Origin: Sutterella sp047777475
GTDB lineage: Bacteria; Pseudomonadota; Gammaproteobacteria; Burkholderiales; Burkholderiaceae_F
Direction of reading: 5' to 3'
Length of the DNA stretch: 64,000 nucleotides
Assembly: GCA_047777475.1 (NCBI GenBank)
Contig: JBKEET010000003.1
Span: forward strand, 1 to 64,000
Within the stretch, counting starts at the first letter, position 1. Each line of letters begins with the position of its first letter. The notes beneath the pieces were generated by a model. The model ran no database searches. It saw only the letters and a list, made by a program, of their open reading frames with translations, and was not told where the DNA came from. Both the position numbers and the translations under genes were made by a program. Of the stretch, positions 43,712 to 53,259 are shown piece after piece.

Positions 43712-45814
43712 ATGAGTCAGCGAAATATTTTTGTCACGACAGCACTGCCCTACGCCAACGGCGCCTTCCACATGGGCCACATCATGGAGTACATCCAGGC
43801 CGACATTTGGGTGCGCCACGAGCGAATGTCGGGCAACACGGTGCACTTCATGGGCGCTGACGACGTGCACGGCGCTCCGATCATGCTCGCCGCGCAGAAG
43901 CGCGGCATCTCGCCGCAGGCCTTCGTGGCGGAAATCGCCGCGGGCCGCAAGCAGTACCTCGACGGCTTCTACATCAGCCACGACAACTGGAGCAGCACCG
44001 ACTCCGACGAAAACCACGAGCTCTCGCGCGAGATCTACCTGCGCCTCAAGGACGCCGGCCTCATCTACACGAAGGAAATCGAGCAGTTCTACGACACCGT
44101 CAAGGGCATGTTCCTCGCCGACCGCTTCATCAAGGGCACCTGCCCGCGCTGCGGCGCCAAGGACCAGTACGGCGACAACTGCGAGGTGTGCTCCTCGGTC
44201 TACTCGCCGATGGAAGTGATCGATCCCTATTCGACGCTCTCGGGCACCCGCCCCGTGATCCGGAAGTCGACGCACTACTTCTTCCGCCTGTCGGATCCGG
44301 CCTGCGTCAAGTTCCTGCGCGACTGGACGACGGGCAACGGCAAGGACGGCCTGCCGCGCGTGCAGCAGGAAGTGCTCGCCAAGGACAGCGAGTGGCTCGG
44401 CAAGGACGGCGGCCTCACCGACTGGGACATTTCGCGCGACGCGCCCTACTTCGGCATCCGCATCCCGGACACCGAAGACAAGTACTTCTACGTGTGGCTT
44501 GACGCCCCGATCGGCTACCTCGCCTCGCTCAAGAACTACTGCAACAAGAAGGGCATCGACTTCGAAGCGCTGCTGCGCGATCCGAACACCGAGCAGTACC
44601 ACTTCATCGGCAAGGACATCATTTACTTCCACACGCTCTTCTGGCCGGCCATGCTGCACTTCGCGGGCGCGCCTTTCCGCGTGCCCGACCACGTCTACGC
44701 GCACGGCTTCATGACCGTAAACGGCGAGAAGATGAGCAAGAGCCGCGGCACGGGCATTTCGCCGCTCCTCTACCTGCAGCTCGGCATGGACGCCGAGTGG
44801 CTCCGCTACTACCTCGCTGCCAAGATGAGCTCCAAGGTCGAAGACGTCGACTTCACGAAGTCCGACTTCGCGCAGCGCGTCAACTCCGACCTGATCGGCA
44901 AGTACGTCAACATCGCGAGCCGCGCTGCGGGCTTCATCTACAAGTGCTTCGGCGGCAAGGTCGACGACGAGGCGATGGGCAGCGAGCTCCTCAAGAGCAT
45001 CCGCGCCCGCGCCGGCGAGATCCAGCAGGATTACGAGACGCGCGAGTTCGCCCGCGGCATGCGCGCCGTCATGGAAATGGCGGACCGCATCAACGAGTTC
45101 GTCGACGAAGAGAAGCCCTGGGTCCTCGCGAAGGATCCCGCCAAGAGCGCCGACCTGCACCGCGTCGCCTCGATCGCGCTGGAAGGCTTCCGCCTGCTCA
45201 CGCTCTACCTCAAGCCCGTGCTCCCGCACACCGCCGAGCGCGTCGAGAACTTCCTCTCGATTGCCCCGCTCACCTGGCAGAGCGTGCGCACGCCGCTTTC
45301 GTCCGCCTCGCCCATCAAGCCCTTCGAGCACCTGATGCAGCGCGTCGACATGGACAAGCAGCTCAACGCCCTCCTGCCCGAGAAGAAGGACGAGGCGGCG
45401 CCCGCCGCCAAGGCCGCCCCCGCGAAGGCGGCCGCCGCGAAGCCCGCCAAGCCCGCGCAGAGCGCCGCGGCGCCCGGCATGATCACGATCGACGACTTCG
45501 CCAAGGTCGACATCCGCGTCGCGCGCGTCGAGGCCTGCGAAGCGGTCGAAGGCTCGACGAAGCTCCTGAAGTTCACGCTTGACCTCGGCGAAGGGCACAC
45601 CCGCACGGTCTTCTCCGGCATCCAGAGCGCCTACAAGCCCGAGGACCTCGTCGGCAAGCTCGTCATCTGCTGCGCGAACCTCGCGCCGCGCAAGATGCGC
45701 TTCGGCCTCTCGGAGGGCATGATCCTCTCCGCGTCGGATCCCGACGACAAGAGCCGCGGCATCTTCCTGCTCTCGCCCGACTCGGGCGCCGTTCCGGGCA
45801 TGCGCGTGAGCTAG
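43712..45814 (+). CDS. metG: Methionyl-tRNA synthetase
   Basis: This 700-residue class I synthetase has the HIGH-type motif in YANGAFHMGHIMEY, a zinc knuckle CPRCGAKDQYGDNCEVC, KMSKSRGTG, and a C-terminal tRNA-binding OB-fold (ITIDDFAKVDIRVARVEACE to the end) joined by an Ala/Lys/Pro-rich linker (~560-590). ATG 43712 (MSQRNIFVTTAL) is the family start. It ends at a strong terminator. Confidence 0.95.
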   Translation: MSQRNIFVTTALPYANGAFHMGHIMEYIQADIWVRHERMSGNTVHFMGADDVHGAPIMLAAQKRGISPQAFVAEIAAGRKQYLDGFYISHDNWSSTDSDENHELSREIYLRLKDAGLIYTKEIEQFYDTVKGMFLADRFIKGTCPRCGAKDQYGDNCEVCSSVYSPMEVIDPYSTLSGTRPVIRKSTHYFFRLSDPACVKFLRDWTTGNGKDGLPRVQQEVLAKDSEWLGKDGGLTDWDISRDAPYFGIRIPDTEDKYFYVWLDAPIGYLASLKNYCNKKGIDFEALLRDPNTEQYHFIGKDIIYFHTLFWPAMLHFAGAPFRVPDHVYAHGFMTVNGEKMSKSRGTGISPLLYLQLGMDAEWLRYYLAAKMSSKVEDVDFTKSDFAQRVNSDLIGKYVNIASRAAGFIYKCFGGKVDDEAMGSELLKSIRARAGEIQQDYETREFARGMRAVMEMADRINEFVDEEKPWVLAKDPAKSADLHRVASIALEGFRLLTLYLKPVLPHTAERVENFLSIAPLTWQSVRTPLSSASPIKPFEHLMQRVDMDKQLNALLPEKKDEAAPAAKAAPAKAAAAKPAKPAQSAAAPGMITIDDFAKVDIRVARVEACEAVEGSTKLLKFTLDLGEGHTRTVFSGIQSAYKPEDLVGKLVICCANLAPRKMRFGLSEGMILSASDPDDKSRGIFLLSPDSGAVPGMRVS

Positions 45815-45852
45815 CCAAAAGGCGGGTTATCCCGCTGATGTTGCGCTGAAAC

Positions 45853-45886
45853 AAAGGCATCTTCCTGCGGGAAGATGCCTTTTTTC
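45853..45886 (+). terminator. Terminator of metG
   Basis: The AAGGCATCTTCC / GGAAGATGCCTT-type stem with a short TGC-rich loop is followed by six Ts. Confidence 0.87.
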
Positions 45887-45931
45887 ATACAATAAGCGGT
45901 TTTTCGCTCCCTCCGAATCAAGAGACCCCAA

Positions 45932-47644
45932 ATGAGCTTCAAGCACGCGATGGCGGAATTCGTGCACCACGTTCCGCTCGCCCCCTTCCATCCCGTCATC
46001 ATCGACAGCCTGCGCGGCTACAGCATGCATGCCTTTTCACGCGACGTCGCCGCGGGCCTCACGGTCGGCATGGTGGCGCTGCCGCTCGCGATGGCCTTCG
46101 GCATCGCCTCGGGCGTGGCGCCCGAGTACGGCCTCTACACCGCCGTCATCGCGGGCTTCCTCATCTCGCTGCTGGGCGGCTGCCGCGTGCAGATCGGCGG
46201 CCCGGCGGGTGCCTTCGTGGTGATCATCTACGGCATCATCGCGCAGTACGGCCTGAGCAACCTGCTCCTTGCGACCATCGGCGCGGGCATCATCCTCTTT
46301 TTCATGGGGCTCTTCAGGATCGGCGGGTTCATCAAGTTCATTCCCGTCTCGATCGTCATCGGCTTCACCAACGGCATCGCCGTGATGATTGCCCTGCAGC
46401 AGGTGAAGGACTTCCTCGGGCTCAAGGTCGAGAAGGTGCCCGCCGACTTCTTCGGGCAGATCGGCGCGATCGCCGACAGCATCGGCACGACGAACTTCTG
46501 GGCCCTCGGCATCGCGCTCTGCAGCTTCCTGCTCGTGAAGTTCTGGCCCAAGGGCTACCAGATGAGCGGCCCGCAGTGGCGCCGCTGGCTCGCGCACCTG
46601 CCGGGCACGGTCGTGGTGCTCGTGCTCTCGACGCTCTTCGTGTCGCTCTTCAGCATTCCCGTCGAGACGATCGGCAGCAAGTTCGGCGGCATCCCGCAGG
46701 CGCTCCCCTCGCTGCAGCTGCCCGACTTCGAGTGGAGCACCGCCAAGCAGCTCTACGGGCCGATGCTCACGATCGCCGTGCTCGGCGCCATCGAGAGCCT
46801 GCTGTGCGCGCGCGTCGCCGACGCCATGACCGACGACCGGCACGACCCCAACCAGGAGCTCATGGGCCAGGGCATCGCCAACATCGTGGCGCCCTTCTTC
46901 GGCGGCATCCCCGCCACGGGCACGATCGCGCGAACCGTCACCAACATCAAGAGCGGCGCCGTCTCGCCGATCGCCGGCATCGTGCATTCGCTCTCGCTCC
47001 TTGCGGTGATCCTCATCGCCGCCCCGCTCGCGAGCAACATCCCGCTGTGCGCGCTCGCGGCGATCCTCGTCTTCGTCGCGTGGAACATGGGCAACTGGCG
47101 CGAGTTCTCGCGCCTGCGCCGCATGACGGCGAGCTACAAGGTGACGCTCCTTGTGACGTTCTTCCTCACCGTGGTGTTCGACCTCACGGTCGCGGTGGAG
47201 TTCGGCATCGTCGTGGCGTGCATCTTCTTCCTGATCCGCATGAACAGCCTCACGACGGTCGAGAAAGCCGACATCGGCGAGCTGCCCGAGCGCACCGAGG
47301 CCTGGCACGTCAAGGGCACGCTCTTCTTCGGGTCCGTCTCGAAGCTCGAGCACGTCACCGACCCGCACCGCCAGACCGCCTCGGGCTGCGCGCGCATCGT
47401 GATCCTCGACTTCTCCGAGCTCTTCAACATCGACAACTCGGCGATGGACCAGATCGAGGTGTTCGTGAGGGCGCTCCACCGGCATCACCACGAGCTCATC
47501 ATCGCGGGCGCCAAGGGGCATCCGCTCATGCAGCTGCGGCGCACGGGCATCGCCGATCGGCTCGGGCCCAACCTCGTGCCCGACATGAAGGCCGCCGTGG
47601 CGCGCGCCGAAGCGCTCACGAAGAGCGGCAGGCTCGAAGACTGA
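45932..47644 (+). CDS. SulP-family anion permease with STAS domain
   Basis: This 570-residue SLC26/SulP transporter has the family signature GLTVGMVALPLAMAFGIASGVAPEYGLYTAVI near the N-terminus, ~12-14 helices with GGPAGAFVVIIYGII, GFTNGIAVMIALQQ and GIANIVAPFFGGIPATGTIARTVTNIKSGA, and a C-terminal STAS domain (~440-560: VILDFSELFNIDNSAMDQIE). Substrates in the family include sulfate, bicarbonate and dicarboxylates, and the sequence does not decide. It is convergent with scpA with only five bases between the stops and no terminator. Confidence 0.9.
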   Translation: MSFKHAMAEFVHHVPLAPFHPVIIDSLRGYSMHAFSRDVAAGLTVGMVALPLAMAFGIASGVAPEYGLYTAVIAGFLISLLGGCRVQIGGPAGAFVVIIYGIIAQYGLSNLLLATIGAGIILFFMGLFRIGGFIKFIPVSIVIGFTNGIAVMIALQQVKDFLGLKVEKVPADFFGQIGAIADSIGTTNFWALGIALCSFLLVKFWPKGYQMSGPQWRRWLAHLPGTVVVLVLSTLFVSLFSIPVETIGSKFGGIPQALPSLQLPDFEWSTAKQLYGPMLTIAVLGAIESLLCARVADAMTDDRHDPNQELMGQGIANIVAPFFGGIPATGTIARTVTNIKSGAVSPIAGIVHSLSLLAVILIAAPLASNIPLCALAAILVFVAWNMGNWREFSRLRRMTASYKVTLLVTFFLTVVFDLTVAVEFGIVVACIFFLIRMNSLTTVEKADIGELPERTEAWHVKGTLFFGSVSKLEHVTDPHRQTASGCARIVILDFSELFNIDNSAMDQIEVFVRALHRHHHELIIAGAKGHPLMQLRRTGIADRLGPNLVPDMKAAVARAEALTKSGRLED

Positions 47645-47649
47645 GTTTT

Positions 47650-48540
47650 TCAGGAACGGGGCTGCGCAAAGAGCCCGCCGAGCGCGAAGTCCTCGGCCGA
47701 GGGCGGCAGCGGCAGCTCCGAGACGCTCCCCGCCTCGGCCCAGATGTCCGTGAAGGGCTCGGCCTGCGTGAGCGTCACGAGGCCGTCCTTGGCGAGCTCG
47801 AGGAGCGCCAGGAACCAGACGGCGATCACCTCGCGGTCGGCGCTGCCGGCGACGAGCCCGCGCAGCGACACGCGCCCCTCGGCCGAAATGCGCCTGAGGA
47901 CGGCCGTCATGTGCTCCCGCACGGAGAGCTCCTGGCGCGTCACCTTGTGGCGGGCCGAGAGCTTGAGGCGCGCAAGCACCCCGCGCCACGCCTCGGAGAG
48001 ATCCCCGGGCGTCAGCGCCGGCAGCAGCTCCGCATCGGGCGCGGGCACTTCGGGGGCGGGCAGGAAGACGTCGCGCCCTAGCCGCGGCAGCGCGTCGAGC
48101 GCCTTCGCGCCCTCGCGGATCTTCTCGTACTCGAGGAGCCTCCGCATGAGCTCCGCCCTCGGGTCTTCCTCCTCGCCGCTTTCTTCCTCGCGCGCCGGCA
48201 GCAGGAGCCGGCTCTTGATCTGCATGAGCGTGGCGGACATCACGAGGTAGGCCGCGGCAAGCTCCAGGTCGCTCGCGCGCAGCATCTCGACGTAGCGCAT
48301 GTACTGCTCGGTGAGTTCCGCCATGGGAATGTCCATGACGTTGAATTTCTGCCGCCTGATGAGATAAAGGAGCAGGTCGAGCGGCCCCTCGAAGCTTTCG
48401 AGGAAGACGCGCAGCGCATCGGGCGGGATGTAGAGGCCTTCGGGGCAGCTTTCGAGCGGCTCGCCGTAGAGCCGGGCGAGGATCCGGTTCTCGGTGTCCC
48501 GATCGACGCCGCGCTCGGGGGCGGCAGATGCGACTTCCAT
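47650..48540 (-). CDS. scpA: Segregation and condensation protein A
   Basis: This 296-residue kleisin of the SMC-ScpAB condensin has the N-terminal SMC-binding region FLESFEGPLDLLLYLIRRQKFNVMDIPMAELTEQYMRYVE and EMLRASDLELAAAYLVMSATLMQIKSRLLLP. An acidic linker (EEESGEEEDPR) follows, and then the C-terminal winged helix (VSLRGLVAGSADREVIAVWFLALLELAKDGLVTL). No scpB follows, so the partner must lie elsewhere or be absent. Confidence 0.9.
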   Translation of the reverse strand: MEVASAAPERGVDRDTENRILARLYGEPLESCPEGLYIPPDALRVFLESFEGPLDLLLYLIRRQKFNVMDIPMAELTEQYMRYVEMLRASDLELAAAYLVMSATLMQIKSRLLLPAREEESGEEEDPRAELMRRLLEYEKIREGAKALDALPRLGRDVFLPAPEVPAPDAELLPALTPGDLSEAWRGVLARLKLSARHKVTRQELSVREHMTAVLRRISAEGRVSLRGLVAGSADREVIAVWFLALLELAKDGLVTLTQAEPFTDIWAEAGSVSELPLPPSAEDFALGGLFAQPRS

Positions 48541-48572
48541 GGCCTGAAGCGTCCTCTCCGATGAATAAAACG

Positions 48573-48620
48573 AAAGCCTCCGCGGCCGCCCGGGAATCGG
48601 ACGGCCCGCGAAGGCTTTTA
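48573..48620 (-). terminator. Terminator of the malic enzyme gene
   Basis: AAAGCCT...AAGGCTTT outer arms with inner CGCGGCCG/CGGCCCGCG pairing form a hairpin with A-run/T-run flanks. Confidence 0.6.
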
Positions 48621-48645
48621 TAACAGCCGGCGGCTGTCAGCGCAA

Positions 48646-50268
48646 TCAGTCAGGCTGGTACATGAAGGCGCGGACCGCGGCTTCCGTGTCGGCCGGGCGC
48701 TCGATGCCGGCGATGCCCTTTTCGAAGGCATAGTTGGCAACGGCGGCGGCGATCTTCACGGAGATGTCGCGCACGGAGGCGAGCGGCGGATAGAGCGAGC
48801 CCTGCGCCAGGTCGGCTTCGCTCACCAGGGCGGCGAGCTCGCGCGAGGCGGCGAGGAACATGCCCGTGGGCATCCACTTGGCGCGCGCAAACACGGCGCC
48901 CATGCCGAGGCCCGGGAACACGTAGCTGTTGTTGCCCTGGCGCGGCACGAAGGTGCGGCCGTTCACCTCAACCTTGCCGAACGGCGAGCCGCTCGCGAAG
49001 AGCGCGCGGCCGTCGGTCTCGCGGTAAGCCGTGGCGGCGTCGCACTCGGCGCGCGAGGTCGGGTTCGAGAGCGCGAAGATGATCGGGCGCTCGTTGATCT
49101 TGGCCATCTCGCGGAGCACTTCCGGCGTAAAGGCGCCGGGCTGGGCCGAGACGCCGATGATGCCGGTCGGGCGCACCGCGCGGACCGCTTCGGCGAAGGT
49201 CTTGCAGTTGGGCAGGTCCTGGGCGAAGGGCACCTTGTTCTCGCGCAGCTTGTCGCCGCGGGTCGTGGTGACGAGTCCCTTGGAGTCGAAGAGCATGCAG
49301 TGCTTGAACGCTTCGGCGCGGTCCATGCCTTCCTCGACCATCGCGTCGACGATCAGGTGGGCAATGCCCGTGGCGGCTTCGCCGGCGCCGAGGAAGAGGA
49401 ACTTCTGCTCGCCGAGCTTCTTCTTGAGGATGCGCATCGCGGAGTACATGCCGGAGACGGCCACCGAGGCCGTGCCCTGAATGTCATCGTTGAAGCAGAG
49501 GATCTTCTTCTGGTAGCGGGCCAGGATGTCGAAGGCGTGGTTGTTGCCGAAGTCCTCGAACTGGATGAGGACGTTGGGCCAGCGGCGGCGCGCCTCGTTG
49601 ATGAACTCATCGAGGAGCGCGTCGTAGTTCGGGCCGGTCTCGCGCTCGCGGCGCAGGCCGAGGTACTGCGGATCCTTCAGGTAGCGCTCGGTGTTCGTGC
49701 CGACGTCGAGCACGACCGGGAGGGTCTTGGCGGGATCGATGCCGGCGCAGGCGACGTAAAGCGAAAGCTTGCCGCAGGGAATGCCCATGCCGTTGAGGCC
49801 CAGGTCGCCGAGGCCGAGAATGCGCTGGCCGTCGGTGACGACGATCACGTCGACCTCTTCATTGGGCACGTTGTCGATGATCTCGCGCACGTGGCCGAGG
49901 TCGTTGATCGAGATGTAGGCGCCCCGCGGATAGCGGAAGATGTTGCTGTAGTTCTGGCAGACCTCGCCGACGGTCGGGGTGTAGACGATCGGCATGTACT
50001 GGTCGATGTACTTGATCAGCAGCTTGTAGAAAAGGTTCTCGTCGGACTCGTGCAGGCTGTCGAGAAAGAGGAACTTGTCGAGCGGCTTCTCAAAACGCTC
50101 GACCAAGGCGTGCATGCGCTCGACCTGAGCGTCCGTGCTCGAGACGACGGGCGGCAGCAGGCCGCGCAGGCCCTTGGCAGAGCGTTCTTCCTGAGTGAAA
50201 GCGTCGCCTCGATTGAGTTGCGGATTGCGGAGAAGATCCGCGCCGCGGTATTCCTTAGATCCAGTCAT
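48646..50268 (-). CDS. maeA: NAD-dependent malic enzyme
   Basis: This 540-residue enzyme decarboxylates malate to pyruvate with reduction of NAD(P)+. Motifs: MPIVYTPTVGEVCQNYS, VVVTDGQRILGLGDLGLNGMGI, FEDFGNNHAF (metal ligands), CFNDDIQGTASVAVSG, FLGAGEAATGIAHLI (dinucleotide binding) and ALSNPTSRAECDAATAY. The subfamily length and motifs fit the E. coli MaeA type. NAD specificity is inferred. Given the carboxylate carriers in this window it may feed imported C4 acids into pyruvate. Confidence 0.9.
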   Translation of the reverse strand: MTGSKEYRGADLLRNPQLNRGDAFTQEERSAKGLRGLLPPVVSSTDAQVERMHALVERFEKPLDKFLFLDSLHESDENLFYKLLIKYIDQYMPIVYTPTVGEVCQNYSNIFRYPRGAYISINDLGHVREIIDNVPNEEVDVIVVTDGQRILGLGDLGLNGMGIPCGKLSLYVACAGIDPAKTLPVVLDVGTNTERYLKDPQYLGLRRERETGPNYDALLDEFINEARRRWPNVLIQFEDFGNNHAFDILARYQKKILCFNDDIQGTASVAVSGMYSAMRILKKKLGEQKFLFLGAGEAATGIAHLIVDAMVEEGMDRAEAFKHCMLFDSKGLVTTTRGDKLRENKVPFAQDLPNCKTFAEAVRAVRPTGIIGVSAQPGAFTPEVLREMAKINERPIIFALSNPTSRAECDAATAYRETDGRALFASGSPFGKVEVNGRTFVPRQGNNSYVFPGLGMGAVFARAKWMPTGMFLAASRELAALVSEADLAQGSLYPPLASVRDISVKIAAAVANYAFEKGIAGIERPADTEAAVRAFMYQPD

Positions 50269-50408
50269 AAGCCCTTCTTTTTGGAAATAAAGTTTTCTTA
50301 GCGCGGTCTGCGCCTGCGCTTCTTGCCGCGGCAGGCCGCATTCCGCATTGTATCAAGGCCCGTCAAAGGCCGCAGTAAAAGGCCCCGCAATGCGGCGCCC
50401 CCGTAAGG

Positions 50409-50436
50409 AAAAACGCCTGACGGGCAGGCGTTTTTT
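50409..50436 (-). terminator. Terminator of cpoB
   Basis: The AAAAACGCCTG-N5-CAGGCGTTTTTT hairpin is symmetrical and lies after the minus-strand cpoB stop. Confidence 0.8.
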
Positions 50437-50465
50437 CTCGGCACTTGGCTCAGGCGCAGTGACTC

Positions 50466-51191
50466 TTACTGGAAGGCCTTGAGGCGCTCCTTGGCGGTGC
50501 GGGCGGCATCGCTCTTCGGATACTGCTTGATCACGCGGTTGAGCGTGGCCTGCGCGGCGTTGATATTGCCGAGCGCGGCCTGCGAGGAGGCGACCGAAAG
50601 CATCGCGTCGGGCACCTTGTCGCTCTTCGGATATTCGCGGATCAGCTGGTTCTGCACCGAGATCGCGCTCTGGTACTTCTCAAGCGCGAAGAGGCTCGAG
50701 CCGCGCCAGTAGAGCGCATCGGCGCGGTACGCGGAATTCTTCCACTTCTGCGTGAAGCTCCTGAAGCCCGCTTCGGCCTTCTTGTAGTCGTTGGCCTTGA
50801 GCGCGTCCATTGCATCGGCATAAGCCTGCTTTTCCTCGGGCTGCACCGTGACGGTCTGGCCGCCGACGACTTCCTGCGTCGGCTCAAATTTTTCGAGGCG
50901 CTCGTCGAGGCTGCCGTAGAGATCGCGGTTGCTCTTCTTTTCCACGGCGAGCGAGTTGGAGAGCTCCTCGACGCGGCCCGTGAGCGCGTTGTTCTGCCTC
51001 TGCAGGGCGTCAAGACGGCTCATGAGCGTGTCCTGGGTGGTGCGCATCTGCTCCTGGAGCACCTTCACCTGGGAGCGCAGCTCCAGAATGGCCTTGCGGG
51101 CTTCGTCGTCGGCGAAAGCCGCCGCCTGGAGGGAAACCGCTGCGAGCACCGAGCCGATCGCGAGCTGCGCGGCGAGCGTACGAAATTTCAT
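50466..51191 (-). CDS. cpoB: Cell division coordinator CpoB (YbgF)
   Basis: This 241-residue periplasmic protein links Tol-Pal to peptidoglycan synthesis at division. A signal peptide (to ~residue 26) precedes a coiled coil (~28-90, ILELRSQVKVLQEQMRTTQDTLMSRLDAL) that trimerises, then TPR repeats (AYADAMDALKANDYKKAEAGFRSF, YPKSDKVPDAMLSVASSQAALGN, YPKSDAARTAKERL). It is the last gene of tolB-pal-cpoB, but a hairpin with T-run separates it from pal. Confidence 0.9.
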   Translation of the reverse strand: MKFRTLAAQLAIGSVLAAVSLQAAAFADDEARKAILELRSQVKVLQEQMRTTQDTLMSRLDALQRQNNALTGRVEELSNSLAVEKKSNRDLYGSLDERLEKFEPTQEVVGGQTVTVQPEEKQAYADAMDALKANDYKKAEAGFRSFTQKWKNSAYRADALYWRGSSLFALEKYQSAISVQNQLIREYPKSDKVPDAMLSVASSQAALGNINAAQATLNRVIKQYPKSDAARTAKERLKAFQ

Positions 51192-51214
51192 AGCGACCTC
51201 GAAAAGTAAACAGC

Positions 51215-51250
51215 AAAAAACCGGACACCGCCATTATGACTGTGTCCGGC
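51215..51250 (-). terminator. Terminator/attenuator between pal and cpoB
   Basis: On the minus strand CCGGACAC-N13-GTGTCCGG is followed by TTTTTT, so cpoB would need read-through or its own promoter. Confidence 0.75.
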
Positions 51251-51280
51251 TTCCTTTGTCCTGAAACAGGCTAATCCGGA

Positions 51281-51805
51281 TCAGCGGATGCTGCCGTTGA
51301 TGACGGCGTCAGGATAAACGATGTCCGCACGGCGGTTCTGAGCCCAGGCTTCCTCGTTGTGGCCGGTGGCAACCGGCTTTTCCTTGCCGAAGGAAACGGT
51401 CTCGATGCGGTTGGCGGGCACGCCGAGCAGCTGCATGCGCTGCTTGACGGCGTCGGAGCGCTTCTGGCCGAGGGCGAGGTTGTACTCGCTGCCGCCGCGC
51501 TCGTCGGTGTTGCCCTGAATCACGATCTTGACGTCGGGATGGGCGGCAAGCCACTTGGCGTGGGCTTCAACGGCGGGGAGGTACTCGCTCTCAACCTGAT
51601 AGGAGTCGAAAGCGAAGTACACGGAGCGCTGCGAAAGCTTGTTGGACGGATCCGTGAACGGATTCGTCGTGCCGGCGGTCTGGCCCTGAGCCGTGGTGTC
51701 GGTGGCGGCACCGTTGTTGGCGTCCTTGTTGAGATCAACAGAAGAGCAGCCGCTCAGCAGGGCGGCAGCGGCGGCAGCGGCCGCCAGAATTTTCCATGAA
51801 GACAT
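51281..51805 (-). CDS. pal: Peptidoglycan-associated lipoprotein Pal
   Basis: This ~174-residue outer-membrane lipoprotein has a lipobox LLSG-C (AALLSGCSSVDLNKD) and an OmpA-like peptidoglycan-binding domain (SVYFAFDSYQV; VIQGNTDERGGSEYNLALGQKRSDAVKQRM; TVSFGKEKPVATGHNEEAWAQNRRADI). ATG 51805 (MSSWKILAA) is favoured by AAGGTGAG at the correct distance; a GTG nine bases upstream is the alternative. It follows tolB, as in the conserved tol-pal operon. Confidence 0.93.
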   Translation of the reverse strand: MSSWKILAAAAAAAALLSGCSSVDLNKDANNGAATDTTAQGQTAGTTNPFTDPSNKLSQRSVYFAFDSYQVESEYLPAVEAHAKWLAAHPDVKIVIQGNTDERGGSEYNLALGQKRSDAVKQRMQLLGVPANRIETVSFGKEKPVATGHNEEAWAQNRRADIVYPDAVINGSIR

Positions 51806-51880
51806 GAAACTCACCTTTATAAAACATAACCTTGGATATTTTTTCCCGGTCCAAGATTGAGATTGAGCATTCTAACCGTT

Positions 51881-53173
51881 TTACGGGATGATGGGGCCCC
51901 AGCTGGGCTCCCTGATGCTTCCCTTTCCGGTCAGCCTCGTCGCCAGGCGCCCGTCGGCGGAAGCCGTGCCGAGCACGCCGCGGCCGCCTTCCTTGGTCGC
52001 GTAGACCAGGAAATGCCCGTTGGGAGCGAAAGACGGCGATTCGTCGAACTGCGTGTGCGTGACGAGCGTCGTCTGGCCGCTCGTGAGGTCCATCACCGCC
52101 GCGCGGAAGCCGCTCGTGCGCGAAATGAACGCGAGCAGCTTGCCGTCCGGGCTGATGTCCGGGCTGATGGCGTAGTTCGAGCCGAAGGTGACGCGCTGAG
52201 CGGCGCCGCCCTCCACGGGCTTGCGGTAGATCTGCGGGGAACCGCCGCGGTCGCTCGTGAAGTAAACGTACTTGCCGTCCTTGCTGAACACCGGCTCGGT
52301 GTCAATGCCGAAGCTCTGCGTGAAGCGGCGCACGCCCGTGCCGTCGGCATTGATCAGGTAAACGGCCGTGAGGCCGTCCTTCGAAAGCGCAACGGCCATC
52401 GTGCGGCCGTCCGGGCTGAAGGCCGGCGCGGAGTTGTTGCCGGTGAAGGCCGCAACGGCGCGGCGCGAGCCCGAAGCGAGCGTCTGCACGTAAACGATCG
52501 GCTTCCTGCGCTCGAAGCTCACATAGGCGATGCGGCGCCCGTCGGGCGACCACGTCGGCGAGATGATCGGCTCGGGCGACTGCAGCGCAATCTGCGGATT
52601 GGCGCCGTCGCAGTCGCTCACGACGAGCTGGTAGCTGCGCTTGCCGAGCTGGGCGACGTAAACGAGCTTCGAGGCGAACATCGGGCCCATGCCGGTGAGC
52701 TTCGTGAAGATGCGGTCCGCGTAGCGGTGCGCGGTCATGCGCAGCTGGTCGGCGGAGACGTCGTAGTTCATCGTGTCGATTTCCTGGCCCGAGACGATGT
52801 CGTGCAGCGCGTAGCGCGCGGTCCAGCGGCCGCCGGCGCCCTGGGAAATCGAGCCGACGACGAGCGCCGTGGCGCCCGCCTGGGCCCACTGCGTGAGGCT
52901 CGAGGGCTTGTGGATGTCCTCGGCCGCCGTCTCGCCGCCCGTCGGAATCATGCGGAAAGAGCCCGAGCGCTCGAGGTCGGCGGAAATCACCGACGCGAGG
53001 TCGACGGGCGCCGAAGCGCTGCCGAAGAACGTCTTGACGGCGATGGGCAGCTGGTTGGAGCCCACGCCGACGATCGAGATCTGCAGCTCGGCCAGCGCCG
53101 GCATCGCGGTGCAGGCACCGAGCGCGGCGCCCGCGCACAGAAGGCGGCGGCGCATCGTATTAATTTCTGACAC
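51881..53173 (-). CDS. tolB: Tol-Pal system protein TolB
   Basis: This 430-residue periplasmic beta-propeller has a signal peptide ending near MPALA-E, an N-terminal TolB domain (~30-165) and repeated WD40-like strands with the TolB signatures SPTWSPDGRRIAYVSFE, APAFSPDGRTMAVALS, EPVFSKDGKYVYFTSDRGG, SPDISPDGKLLAFISR. The start is probably GTG 53173, with AAGGAGA seven to eight bases upstream. tolQRA are not upstream; purH is there instead. Confidence 0.92.
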   Translation of the reverse strand: MSEINTMRRRLLCAGAALGACTAMPALAELQISIVGVGSNQLPIAVKTFFGSASAPVDLASVISADLERSGSFRMIPTGGETAAEDIHKPSSLTQWAQAGATALVVGSISQGAGGRWTARYALHDIVSGQEIDTMNYDVSADQLRMTAHRYADRIFTKLTGMGPMFASKLVYVAQLGKRSYQLVVSDCDGANPQIALQSPEPIISPTWSPDGRRIAYVSFERRKPIVYVQTLASGSRRAVAAFTGNNSAPAFSPDGRTMAVALSKDGLTAVYLINADGTGVRRFTQSFGIDTEPVFSKDGKYVYFTSDRGGSPQIYRKPVEGGAAQRVTFGSNYAISPDISPDGKLLAFISRTSGFRAAVMDLTSGQTTLVTHTQFDESPSFAPNGHFLVYATKEGGRGVLGTASADGRLATRLTGKGSIREPSWGPIIP

Positions 53174-53204
53174 GGATAACTCTCCTTGCTCTTGTTTTCT
53201 TTTA

Positions 53205-53226
53205 GCGCGGTCCCGCAGGACCGCGC
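53205..53226 (-). other. GC-rich hairpin in the tolB leader
   Basis: GCGCGGTCC-CGCA-GGACCGCGC forms a 9-bp stem without a T-run, between purH and tolB. Confidence 0.5.
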
Positions 53227-53254
53227 GGGGCGCCTCGGGGCGCCCCGCTTTTTT
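53225..53254 (+). terminator. Plus-strand-oriented terminator antisense to purH/tolB
   Basis: GCGGGGCGCC-TCGG-GGCGCCCCGC is followed by TTTTTT on the plus strand, although both flanking genes are on the minus strand. It could block antisense transcription through purH. Confidence 0.5.
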
Positions 53255-53259
53255 CTGCC

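Noticed and set aside
43697..45598. 633-codon open frame antisense to metG, and similar long antisense frames over lptD, surA, apbC, SulP and others
   Set aside because: High-GC third positions keep antisense frames open. These translations are Arg/Asp/Val/His-rich with no family resemblance, while the sense frames encode clear enzymes.
53225..53254. Terminator of purH
   Set aside because: The U-tract is on the plus strand, whereas purH is on the minus strand, so the hairpin cannot act as a standard purH terminator.
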